Assembly (NCBI RefSeq): GCF_001591605.1
Contig: NZ_BCVF01000037.1
Span: 1-34,769, forward strand
Direction: 5' to 3'
Length of the DNA: 34,769 nt
From: Bacillus badius NBRC 15713
Lineage (GTDB): Bacteria; Bacillota; Bacilli; Bacillales; Domibacillaceae
Positions 7,899-14,862 of this stretch are shown here, piece by piece. A model generated the notes under the pieces. That model was not told where the DNA came from, ran no database searches, and saw only the letters and a list, made by a program, of their open reading frames with translations. Each line of letters starts with the position of its first letter. Positions within the stretch are counted from its first letter, which is position 1. A program made the translations under genes and the position numbers.

Positions 7899-8660
7899 TT
7901 AGAAGCGCAGCGATAAGCAGCTTAACCCGCCATCCTGCTTTTGGAATTCAGACATTTCTAATTCGATCGTTTGATAGCCCGCCTGATTCATTTTGCGCTT
8001 TGTTTCTTCATATCCTTTTGGAATAATGACATAATCATTAACAAGAATACAGTTCGCTGAATACTCGTCTTCAGCCGGCACCGTCAATTTATCGTACTTT
8101 TCAAAGTCCGGATGATCAATAAATTCCCCAGCAACAACCATCAGGTTATTCCCAAGGTAAGCAATACCGGTTTTCAAGTGGAAAAATTTCTGCAGCGGCA
8201 CAATCGTTGCTTGATAGCCCTCCGCTTCTGCAATCTCTTTAAATTGGCGTGCTCCTTCTTCATTCGTACGGTCTGAAATGCCAATATAGAAATGGTCGTC
8301 TGCTTGAAGAACATCGCCGCCGTCTAATGTCCCCGGAGCTTTAATAGAATAAAGCCGCTTATAAAAGTCTTTAAGAACAAGTTCCATTTCCTTAATTTCA
8401 CCGTTTCTCGAATCTGCCCCTGGATTAGTGACAATAGCAAATTCTTGAGTTAAAACCGCTGTATCCTCCACAAAGGTTGAATCTGGAAACTCCTCGCTTG
8501 CCGGCAAATGTGTAACTGATACGCCGCATGCTTTTAACGCTTCTACATAGGCCGCATGCTGCTCAAGCAGCGTCTCATAATCTGGCGCTCCGAGGTCTGA
8601 TGTAGTTAATCCATTGACATAGCTTCTTCCTGGTGTTTTAACGATCACATGTTTAAACAT
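7899..8660 (-). CDS. Dimethylarginine dimethylaminohydrolase-like enzyme (DDAH family)
   Basis: A 253-aa guanidine-modifying enzyme of the DDAH type, whose known members hydrolyse N-methylated arginines to citrulline plus methylamines. Motifs in order: TPGRS (residues 9-13), FPDSTFVEDTAVL (59-70, with the substrate-binding acidic pair E65/D66), LDGGDV (112-117), FFHLKTG (catalytic H161) and the C-terminal GGLSCLSL with catalytic-position C248. Length matches bacterial DDAH (about 250-260 aa). It starts 23 bp after the deiminase-like gene stops, so they are probably cotranscribed from the operator-bearing promoter upstream. All catalytic positions are present. Plain methylarginine is the family default; another modified guanidine is possible. 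Confidence 0.82.
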   Translation of the reverse strand: MFKHVIVKTPGRSYVNGLTTSDLGAPDYETLLEQHAAYVEALKACGVSVTHLPASEEFPDSTFVEDTAVLTQEFAIVTNPGADSRNGEIKEMELVLKDFYKRLYSIKAPGTLDGGDVLQADDHFYIGISDRTNEEGARQFKEIAEAEGYQATIVPLQKFFHLKTGIAYLGNNLMVVAGEFIDHPDFEKYDKLTVPAEDEYSANCILVNDYVIIPKGYEETKRKMNQAGYQTIELEMSEFQKQDGGLSCLSLRF

Positions 8661-8683
8661 ACTTTATTCCCCCAATTCTATTA

Positions 8684-9556
8684 TTAGCTGCGGACCACTG
8701 GGCAAGTTAAACAAGTCGGGCCGCCGGTTCCTTTAAAACTAATTTCATGCCCTTTATATTCATAGACCACAGCTCCGGCATCAAGCAGCTGCTGTTTCGT
8801 ACCATCATTTCCAGAAACAATCACACAAACTCTCGGAGCCAATGCCAGCACGTTACAGCCTAAGCTCGTATATTCATCATCAGGGACCTCAATCAGCTGA
8901 ATTCCCCGCTTGATCAAAAGCTGCCTGAAAAAGACGGGCATCAGCCGGGAATGAACAACAGCCAGGTTATGATCTACCATGCTGATGAACGACATAAGAT
9001 GGAGACATTCCTCCTCCCCTTGATCGTGAGGAAGAGGAACGACAATCAATTCATCAACGAAGCGGGCCGTCAGCTCTTTTAATTGCCGGACTGCTTCCTC
9101 ATTTGTGCGATATCCTAACCCAACAGCCAGCGTGCGCTCATCAAGCCAGACCAGATCTCCTCCATCCGCTACGGCCTCACCCGTTAATTCACCGATAATC
9201 GGAATATCCTTTTCCTTCAAGAACTGTCTGTAAACATTTGCCTCGGGCTGTCTTAACGCTTTTCCCGATTTTAAAATAATAGCTCCTTCACTTGTGAGCT
9301 TCACTGGATCATGCGCATACAAGGAATCCAGTCCTGCCGCTGAAGAGAAGGGCAAGTAATCAATATGCGGAACATGCTGCTCTAGAATAGAGATGAAATC
9401 TTGATATTCCTTGAGTGCTTCATCAAAATTAGGTTCTTCTATGTAGTTGAACTTCTTCCACTCGTTACTTACGTGCTCTTGACTAATAAAAGCATCCTTT
9501 GGATGTTTCACAATTACCCGCTCCAATGATCGGTACATAGATGAGCAATAAGTCAT
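8684..9556 (-). CDS. Arginine deiminase/amidinotransferase-superfamily hydrolase
   Basis: A 290-aa member of the beta/alpha-propeller guanidine-modifying superfamily, shorter than classical arginine deiminase (about 410 aa) and close in size to DDAH. Signatures: YAHDPV (80-85), DGGDLVWLD (131-139), CLHLMSF (184-190, candidate catalytic H186), CNVLALAPRV (234-243) and GGPTCLTCPV (278-287, nucleophile C282 by position in GGxxC). Such enzymes attack the guanidinium carbon of arginine or a derivative through a cysteine thiouronium intermediate. ATG 9556 is used because AAGGGGAAG precedes it; the longer form would include the operator region. It is the first gene of the minus-strand set and divergent from iclR. 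Family clear, substrate not. Confidence 0.78.
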   Translation of the reverse strand: MTYCSSMYRSLERVIVKHPKDAFISQEHVSNEWKKFNYIEEPNFDEALKEYQDFISILEQHVPHIDYLPFSSAAGLDSLYAHDPVKLTSEGAIILKSGKALRQPEANVYRQFLKEKDIPIIGELTGEAVADGGDLVWLDERTLAVGLGYRTNEEAVRQLKELTARFVDELIVVPLPHDQGEEECLHLMSFISMVDHNLAVVHSRLMPVFFRQLLIKRGIQLIEVPDDEYTSLGCNVLALAPRVCVIVSGNDGTKQQLLDAGAVVYEYKGHEISFKGTGGPTCLTCPVVRS

Positions 9557-9570
9557 TCTCTCTTCCCCTT

Positions 9571-9607
9571 TTTCCGTATAATGAAAAAGCATTCCATCAA
9601 TAGGAAT
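9571..9607. promoter_or_regulatory. Tandem IclR-type operators upstream of deiminase-like gene
   Basis: Two 17-bp dyads, TTTCCGTATAATGAAAA (9571-9587) and ATTCCATCAATAGGAAT (9591-9607), are separated by 3 bp. On the minus strand the first matches the perfect dyad at 12034-12050 in 15 of 17 bases. They lie just downstream of the minus-strand -10 box, a position suited to repression. The same two-box layout recurs upstream of the permease gene. Binding by the adjacent IclR protein is inferred. Confidence 0.65.
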
Positions 9608-9616
9608 TTTTCTTAA

Positions 9617-9646
9617 ATTATAAAATTTAATATGATATAATGTCAA
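9617..9646 (-). promoter_or_regulatory. Sigma-A promoter of deiminase-like operon, overlapping a divergent promoter
   Basis: On the minus strand, TTGACA (9646-9641), an 18-bp spacer and TATAAT (9622-9617) are both perfect hexamers. On the plus strand, TATAAT at 9636-9641 with a weak TTAAAT 17 bp upstream could drive iclR. The two promoters would share bases, so binding at one should affect the other. Confidence 0.75.
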
Positions 9647-9710
9647 TATGTTTTAAATTTTTAGAAAAGAGGAATTGCGACTTTTATAGTGAAAGACAGG
9701 TGATATAAGT

Positions 9711-10451
9711 ATGCAATCAATCGACCGTGCGATGCACGTCATTCAAGTGCTTGTTTCTCAATCATCAGACAGTCAGCTTTCCATCACGGAGCTATCGCAA
9801 AAGTGCGGCCTTCCTGTCAGCTCCATGCACCGCTTACTCAAGGCCATGTCTAAGCATGGACTCATCAGGCAGGACGAGCAATCGAAACATTATGGATTAG
9901 GAAATATTTGGCTCGAATACGGTCTGCGCATGTATGACAGGATGGATTATATTAGCCAGATTAGACCAGAATTAGAGCGGCTGATGAACAAAGTGGACGA
10001 AAGCGTCTATCTTAGTCAGCCAATCGGCATGGAATCTCTCATTATTGAGCGAATCGACAGTGAAAAAAACCCGATTCGTGTATATGATCAGCTTGGCTTG
10101 CGGATTCCAATGAATATTGGTGCTGCCAATAAAGCGATGCTTGCTTACATGTCGTACCAGCAAGCAAAAGAAATTATTGATGCACTCTTGCCAGAGCCGC
10201 AGCGGCCGGAATTTTGGCAAACTTTAAAAGAAACGAGAATAAGAGGATGCGGCATCAGCCACAGTGAAAGAACAGAAGGAACAACTTCAGTCGCTGCTCC
10301 GATCTTGAACCATTTTGGAGAGGTGCATGGAGCCGTAAGTATTGGCTTTGTCAGCTTTAACTTATCCGATGACAGATTGGATTTTCTGATTGAACATGTG
10401 ATGGACACGGGCAAGCGCATGTCTGCTAAATTAGGATATACAGGCCCTTAA
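9711..10451 (+). CDS. IclR-family transcriptional regulator
   Basis: A 246-aa IclR-type regulator of typical length. Residues about 1-65 form the winged helix-turn-helix (SITELSQKCGLPVSSMHRLLKAMSKHGL). Residues about 75-245 form the GAF-like effector domain, with the usual IclR C-terminal features (MNIGAANKAMLAYM, and SERTEGTTSVAAPILNHFGEVHGAVSIGF). These proteins bind dyads near promoters and respond to small aromatic or carboxylic ligands, acting as repressors or activators. It lies between two gene sets that carry matching tandem dyads, divergent from one and convergent with the other, so it is the best candidate to control both and probably itself. The ribosome binding site AGGTGAT precedes ATG 9711. 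The effector is unknown; an arginine derivative is inferred. Confidence 0.88.
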   Translation: MQSIDRAMHVIQVLVSQSSDSQLSITELSQKCGLPVSSMHRLLKAMSKHGLIRQDEQSKHYGLGNIWLEYGLRMYDRMDYISQIRPELERLMNKVDESVYLSQPIGMESLIIERIDSEKNPIRVYDQLGLRIPMNIGAANKAMLAYMSYQQAKEIIDALLPEPQRPEFWQTLKETRIRGCGISHSERTEGTTSVAAPILNHFGEVHGAVSIGFVSFNLSDDRLDFLIEHVMDTGKRMSAKLGYTGP

Positions 10452-10512
10452 TGCACGGCTATTTGCCAAGAGAGAAACTCATTTTTTCTAACATGAATCT
10501 GAAGAAGATCGA

Positions 10513-10568
10513 AAAAAGGGGTGTCCCAAAAAGTCATTCTTCATGACCTTTTAAGACATCCCCTTTTC
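10513..10568. terminator. Bidirectional terminator between iclR and permease
   Basis: A two-tier hairpin has an inner AAAAGTCAT/ATGACCTTTT stem and an outer GGGGTGTC/GACATCCCC stem, with A/T runs on both sides. It separates the convergent genes. Confidence 0.88.
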
Positions 10569-10583
10569 TTTATGCTCAGCCGC

Positions 10584-11960
10584 TCAAATAATATGCTCGT
10601 CCTCTGTATCCGCCTGCTCTGACAGGCTTGCTTTTTTGGCCAATTTCAATTTGTAAAATAATACACAGGCAATTAAAAAGCCGATTCCGTAAAGTACACC
10701 GATCCGCTGAGTCGGATCAAAGAGCAGAAAACCGAGGATCAACAAGCAAAACCCAACGCAAAACAGCGGGACAAACGGATACCATGGCACTTTGTATTTC
10801 AGCTCTTCCAGCTTCCCTCCGCCCTTCAAAAACTTTTTCCGGAACATATATTGCGACAGGGCAATCCCCATCCATGAAATGGTAACAGAAATCCCGGCAA
10901 TCGACATAAGCAGAACAAACACGGTATCTGCCGCAATAAAGCTGGTCAGCAAGGACAAAAGCGAAAAACTCATCGTAAACAGCAAGGCATTCAATGGAAC
11001 TTTCCTTTTGGACAGCTTGCCAAACACTTTCGGCGCCATGCCATCATGCGCCATCGCCCACAGCAAGCGGGTAGAAGCATACAGACAGGAATTCCCAACT
11101 GATAAAATGGCCGTTAAAATAATGAAATTCATAATGCTAGCGGCATATGGAACTCCTGCCAGCTCCATTAATGTCACAAAAGGACTCTCCAGCAAGCCAA
11201 GCTCGGAGGCAGGAAATATAGCGGAAAGAATAATAATAGAAGCAATGTAAAACACAATGATCCTAAACAGCACATTGCGAATCGCTCTCGGGATATTTTT
11301 TTCCGGCTCTTCACTTTCTCCGGCAGCGATGCCTATTAATTCCGAGCCCTGATAGGAAAAAATAACATTCATCATCGTGACGAACACAATAGCGATTCCT
11401 GCAGGGAACAGGCCTGCCGGCGCCAAATTTTCAAAAAATGGAGCTGGACGGTCCGCTAAAGGAATCATTCCAAATATGCCGGCGATCCCAATAAATATAA
11501 ATGCGATAACCGCAATAACTTTGATCCCGGCAAACCAGTACTCCGCTTCAGCAAATCCTTTAGTCGTCAAGGCATTTAAGGCAAATAACAGAACGATAAA
11601 TACTGCACACCATATCCAAACAGGAGTGTGGGGAAACCAATGTTTCATTAAAATCCCGGCCGCTGTAAATTCAACACCAGCAGTAGCCGCTGAAGGACCG
11701 ATGTAATTAGCAGCGTACTTCTGGAATGAACCCGTAACCGGCATATGTACAGCCAGTTCCCCCAGACAGACCATCACCATGTATAAAATAACGCCGCCAA
11801 TCAAATAGCCAACCAAGGCTCCGCCCGCGCCTGCTTGATTAATCGTATAACCGGCATTTAAGAATAGCCCTGTGCCGATGACCCCTCCGAGCGAAAGCAT
11901 AAATAAATGCCGCTTTTTCATAGAACGGTTTAGTTGTTCGTGATTTTTGATCCCTTCCAT
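10584..11960 (-). CDS. Amino-acid permease (APC superfamily, RocE/LysP-like), apparent loss of helix-3 core
   Basis: A 458-aa cytoplasmic-membrane permease of the amino acid transporter family, which imports amino acids with protons. The helix-1 motif GGVIGTGLFL and the IFSYQGSELIGIAAGE segment of helix 6 are intact. In relatives such as RocE, LysP and AroP, the SFQKYA motif is followed by a helix 3 containing GWxYWxxW before an EFTAAG-like segment. Here YIGPSAATAG (residues 86-95) runs directly into VEFTAAGIL, so about 13 residues with all helix-3 tryptophans are missing in frame. That could damage the substrate site. The rest is open, without frameshift. Start ATG 11960 follows a GGGGG ribosome binding site. 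Promoter and tandem dyads upstream match those of the deiminase-like gene. Arginine or a derivative is the inferred substrate. Confidence 0.83.
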   Translation of the reverse strand: MEGIKNHEQLNRSMKKRHLFMLSLGGVIGTGLFLNAGYTINQAGAGGALVGYLIGGVILYMVMVCLGELAVHMPVTGSFQKYAANYIGPSAATAGVEFTAAGILMKHWFPHTPVWIWCAVFIVLLFALNALTTKGFAEAEYWFAGIKVIAVIAFIFIGIAGIFGMIPLADRPAPFFENLAPAGLFPAGIAIVFVTMMNVIFSYQGSELIGIAAGESEEPEKNIPRAIRNVLFRIIVFYIASIIILSAIFPASELGLLESPFVTLMELAGVPYAASIMNFIILTAILSVGNSCLYASTRLLWAMAHDGMAPKVFGKLSKRKVPLNALLFTMSFSLLSLLTSFIAADTVFVLLMSIAGISVTISWMGIALSQYMFRKKFLKGGGKLEELKYKVPWYPFVPLFCVGFCLLILGFLLFDPTQRIGVLYGIGFLIACVLFYKLKLAKKASLSEQADTEDEHII

Positions 11961-12033
11961 TCCCTAACCCCCTAATCGCTTAATAAGAACTCTCTTCTGT
12001 CACACTGCCAGCAGCTGACTTCTCCCTCCCCAT

Positions 12034-12070
12034 TTTCCGTATAACGGAAATGTTTTCTATATAAAGGAAT
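12034..12070. promoter_or_regulatory. Tandem IclR-type operators upstream of permease
   Basis: Perfect dyad TTTCCGTATAACGGAAA (12034-12050; 7-bp arms, 3-bp centre), then 3 bp, then TTTCTATATAAAGGAAT (12054-12070), which on the minus strand matches the first box in 13 of 17 bases. The centres are 20 bp apart, two turns of DNA, exactly as in 9571-9607. The boxes lie downstream of the -10 element, in the leader. Confidence 0.7.
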
Positions 12071-12082
12071 CACTTTTGATAA

Positions 12083-12112
12083 ATTATAAATAACCGCTTA
12101 TAAATATGTCAA
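12083..12112 (-). promoter_or_regulatory. Sigma-A promoter of permease gene
   Basis: On the minus strand, TTGACA (12112-12107), an 18-bp spacer and TATAAT (12088-12083). Both hexamers are perfect and the spacer length equals that of the deiminase-like promoter. The predicted leader is about 115 nt. Confidence 0.8.
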
Positions 12113-12241
12113 TATTTTTTGAATTCTCTAACTTATATCTATCGCTATTCTCAGCATGAGAGGTTCAGGCTGCTGATCGTTTCGGCGCTTCTGAAAAATG
12201 GGATGGTTTCGCTGTATTACATGGATGATGAAAAAGACAGC

Positions 12242-12277
12242 AAAAAACGCAGCGGCTATTTGCTCGCTGCGTTTTTC
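12242..12277 (-). terminator. Intrinsic terminator of M28 peptidase gene
   Basis: AAAAACGCAGCG pairs with CGCTGCGTTTTT around about 10 nt. It lies about 75 nt past the M28 stop on the minus strand, with a T run in that direction. Confidence 0.8.
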
Positions 12278-12350
12278 TTCTGTTTTCCAAACGCCGGTAA
12301 TGATGGCGGCGGCTGTTAAAGCCCTTCACAAGCGGGGAAACCAGAACAAA

Positions 12351-13748
12351 TTATTTTACATTTTCATTGTAGTAAAGTTCCTTGTTCTTTGCCTTTTTCA
12401 CTTTTTTCGGCTTAGGGCCCATGTGGTCAAAACGCGCCCTGTCATACACAGCTGTGCCGACAATTTCAGCTACATCCTGAAGCTTTTCTTTGCTGATTTT
12501 ATCAATGGTGTCTTCAGGAGTGTGATACCACGGCTCAGTAGGCTCATGGATGAATAAGGCGGCTGGAATGCCGGCTTCGCCGAACGGCACATGGTCACTG
12601 CGCCCGCCTTCCGCATAAGGAGTCGGTACGCCATTCAGCCTTTGGCTGGATGCTTGTGCCAATTCTGTGACGAGATTAGGCTGTCCGTCAATCGTATTCA
12701 TTACTAAGTCGCCGGCATCCTTGCTTCCAACCATGTCCAAATTAAAGTTCGCAATAATGCGGTTTAAGTCAGATTGCGGAAGGTTGTCCACATAATAAGT
12801 GGAACCGATCAGACCAAGCTCTTCTGCTCCGAATGTAATAAAGCGGATTTCCGTGTCAGTCGGTACATCTTTCAGCACGCGGGCAAGCTCTAAAGTCATA
12901 GCTGTTCCTGATGCATCATCGTTAGCTCCAGGGGCCAATTCCACAGAATCGTGGTGAGAGCCGACGACAATGACGTCGTTAGTAGCTTTCTTTTTATTTG
13001 TCGGTTTTTTCGTAGCAATGACATTATGAGATTTTCTCTCTTCTATCTTGGCTCCCTCGACTTTTAAAGAAGCATTAACCGGCTGACCTTGCGCATAAGC
13101 GGCCAGGGCTTCTCCTTCAGCCTTAGTTAACGCCACAGCTGGAACATATTTATCGTTTGCTCCGCCGAGCGTGCCGTTTAACGCTCCATCGGCATTGTTA
13201 TAAATAATTACACCGGCTGCTCCGGCTGCGGCTGCATTCAGGACTTTTTCACCGAAGGAAATTTCGCCCCGCTTGATCAGCGCGATTTTACCCGTCAAAT
13301 CCACACCGGCGAGTTCTTCCTTTTTCCCTAAACCAGCAAGAGCGATCTCCCCGGTTACGTCACCGCTGACTGTGTATGTAAAAGAAGACGGATTCAGATT
13401 TTCAGTAAATCCTTCTACAGATAAGGCCGTAGTGCTCGGCGGTGTATAACCAGTAAAGGTGAATTCTTGCACCTCGGCATCATAACCATAGGATTTAAAG
13501 GTGTTTTTAATGAATTGAACAGCGTCATGCTCTGCTTCCGTGCCTGCTACACGAGGCACCTTTGCTAAATAATCAATGTTGTTGTAAATATTATCGACAT
13601 TAATTTGATTGACAATTTTTTGATCAAACACTTTATAAGGCTGATTTTTTACTGTTTCAGCCGGCTTAGCCAATACAGCCTGAGTGCCGAATGCACTGAA
13701 GGTTAGTGAAGCCGCAAGCGCGATTTTTACGATTGGTTTCTTCATCAT
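12351..13748 (-). CDS. Secreted M28 aminopeptidase with PA domain (YwaD-like)
   Basis: A 465-aa exported zinc aminopeptidase similar in layout to B. subtilis YwaD (about 455 aa). Residues 1-27 are a Sec signal peptide (MKK start, hydrophobic core, probable cleavage after QAVLA). A protease-associated domain covers about 120-230 (GVDLTGKIALIKRGEISF, AAGAAGVIIYNN). The M28 catalytic domain holds the co-catalytic zinc ligands in order: GSHHDS (H265/D267), GANDDASG (D277), GAEELG (E309/E310), NLDMVG (D338) and WYHTPED (H409). It should remove N-terminal residues from peptides outside the cell. The start follows GGAGGG; the next ATG (13745) is equally possible. The C-terminus is basic (KPKKVKKAKNK), which may aid wall retention. 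Monocistronic. Confidence 0.9.
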   Translation of the reverse strand: MMKKPIVKIALAASLTFSAFGTQAVLAKPAETVKNQPYKVFDQKIVNQINVDNIYNNIDYLAKVPRVAGTEAEHDAVQFIKNTFKSYGYDAEVQEFTFTGYTPPSTTALSVEGFTENLNPSSFTYTVSGDVTGEIALAGLGKKEELAGVDLTGKIALIKRGEISFGEKVLNAAAAGAAGVIIYNNADGALNGTLGGANDKYVPAVALTKAEGEALAAYAQGQPVNASLKVEGAKIEERKSHNVIATKKPTNKKKATNDVIVVGSHHDSVELAPGANDDASGTAMTLELARVLKDVPTDTEIRFITFGAEELGLIGSTYYVDNLPQSDLNRIIANFNLDMVGSKDAGDLVMNTIDGQPNLVTELAQASSQRLNGVPTPYAEGGRSDHVPFGEAGIPAALFIHEPTEPWYHTPEDTIDKISKEKLQDVAEIVGTAVYDRARFDHMGPKPKKVKKAKNKELYYNENVK

Positions 13749-13805
13749 TTGTTCCCTCCATTAAGTTTATTTGTACCTCTAGAGGCATGTTATAACAATC
13801 TGAAT

Positions 13806-13835
13806 ATTATAAATAGAGGAATAATTACTAAACAA
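13806..13835 (-). promoter_or_regulatory. Sigma-A promoter of M28 peptidase gene
   Basis: On the minus strand, TTGTTT (13835-13830), an 18-bp spacer and TATAAT (13811-13806). A 10-bp palindrome CCTCTAGAGG (13776-13785) lies in the leader between promoter and start; its role is unknown. Confidence 0.6.
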
Positions 13836-13920
13836 TCTGGCGTTTTTCTAGAAGAATTCCTCTTAAACTCTTAAAATAGTCTATTCTGTCCGGGTCATTT
13901 TATGGAGAAGGCCGCTTTTC

Positions 13921-13949
13921 TTGTTTGGGTATTCACTGCTTGCTATACT
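13921..13949 (+). promoter_or_regulatory. Sigma-A promoter of arylamine N-acetyltransferase gene
   Basis: TTGTTT (13921-13926), a 17-bp spacer and TATACT (13944-13949), about 60 bp before the start codon. Confidence 0.6.
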
Positions 13950-14011
13950 AATAGAGATGATCTTTTGATTTATGCTGCAATGACAATTACCCCTTAAAAA
14001 GGAGGGAAACG

Positions 14012-14827
14012 ATGAGTCAGCTAGCAGAAAAAATAAAAGAAAGCGGCTACGCGGAATCCTGGCCGCCGGTAAAACAACTATCATTTATCTTAGAGAAATT
14101 TGCTGAATGGTTTCCTTTTGAAAATGTAGATGTATTGACTGGAAATGAAGAAAGAATTACTCCGGAGTTTTTAACAAAGAAGATGGTGCAGACGCAGCGG
14201 GGCGGGCTTTGCTATGAAACCAATGCGCTCCTGCTCCTTGTTTTGCAAGAGTTTGGCTTTGATGCCGAGCTGGGGGCCGCTACTGTAAATAACGACGGGA
14301 AATGGGCTCTTGAGCATACTCATGCGCTTGTCCTTTTGCAGTTGAATGATGGAAAATATATAGCTGACAGCGGCTTCGGCAATCGGCTGGCCCTTTCTCC
14401 TTTGAAGCTGGATGGACCTGAGGTTATCTCTCCTGCAGGCACTTTCAGGCTGCGGACTCGCCGGACGGAAAAAGGAACCATCGCCGCAGAATGCCAGAAT
14501 AGCCAAGGAGACTGGGACCTCTGCTACGCTTTTGACTGGCAGGCAGCCCCGTGGGAAAAGCTGTCTGAAATGAAGCAGCTGATTCATGCCCATCCGCACT
14601 CCCCCTTTAATAAACAGCTGCTGATTGCACGCGCTTCAACAAGCGGGACGGAGTCAATTAATGAGGCGAGACAGCACAGAAAGTGGCAGAATGGTACAGA
14701 AGAAACCTTTTCTTTTGAAGATAAGCACGATTTTCTTCAAGCTATCCGGGGCTCCTGTTCGCCTGCTTTAACGAAAGCCATTGAAGCATACAAAGCAAGA
14801 CAGTCATCCGACCAAGACAAAAGCTGA
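14012..14827 (+). CDS. nat: Arylamine N-acetyltransferase
   Basis: A 271-aa cytosolic enzyme that transfers acetyl from acetyl-CoA to arylamines and hydrazines. The catalytic triad is visible: C67 in RGGLCYE, H104 in HTHALVLL, and D119 in IADSGFGN. The 15-residue spacing between H and D equals that of characterised bacterial enzymes. Length is normal for the family (about 255-285 aa). The start follows AAAAAGGAGGGAAACG. It is a single gene with its own promoter and shares a terminator with the convergent oxidoreductase gene. The natural substrate is not known. Confidence 0.92.
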   Translation: MSQLAEKIKESGYAESWPPVKQLSFILEKFAEWFPFENVDVLTGNEERITPEFLTKKMVQTQRGGLCYETNALLLLVLQEFGFDAELGAATVNNDGKWALEHTHALVLLQLNDGKYIADSGFGNRLALSPLKLDGPEVISPAGTFRLRTRRTEKGTIAAECQNSQGDWDLCYAFDWQAAPWEKLSEMKQLIHAHPHSPFNKQLLIARASTSGTESINEARQHRKWQNGTEETFSFEDKHDFLQAIRGSCSPALTKAIEAYKARQSSDQDKS

Positions 14828-14860
14828 AAAACCCCGGTGATTACAAATGCCGGGGTTTTT
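14827..14860. terminator. Bidirectional terminator between nat and MDR genes
   Basis: AAAAACCCCGG pairs with CCGGGGTTTTT around 12 nt. It lies in the 35-bp gap between the two convergent stop codons. Confidence 0.9.
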
Positions 14861-14862
14861 GG

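Larger units (their letters stand above)
11961..12350. other. 390-bp intergenic region between permease and M28 peptidase
   Basis: Going left to right it holds the permease leader with its tandem dyads (12034-12070), the minus-strand promoter (12083-12112) and the terminator of the M28 gene (12242-12277). A 66-codon plus-strand reading frame starts at TTG 12119, but the terminator lies within it and it has no convincing start signal, so I do not call it a gene. Nothing else is recognised. Confidence 0.6.

Noticed and set aside
8684-9556. Classical arginine deiminase ArcA
   Set aside because: The protein is 290 aa rather than about 410 aa, and no arcB, arcC or arcD partners are present.
10513-10568. 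Hairpin between iclR and permease as a repeat element
   Set aside because: Only one copy is seen in the window and its place between convergent stops explains it as a terminator.
12119-12319. 66-codon plus-strand frame as a gene
   Set aside because: It starts at TTG without a ribosome site and runs through the terminator hairpin of the M28 gene.
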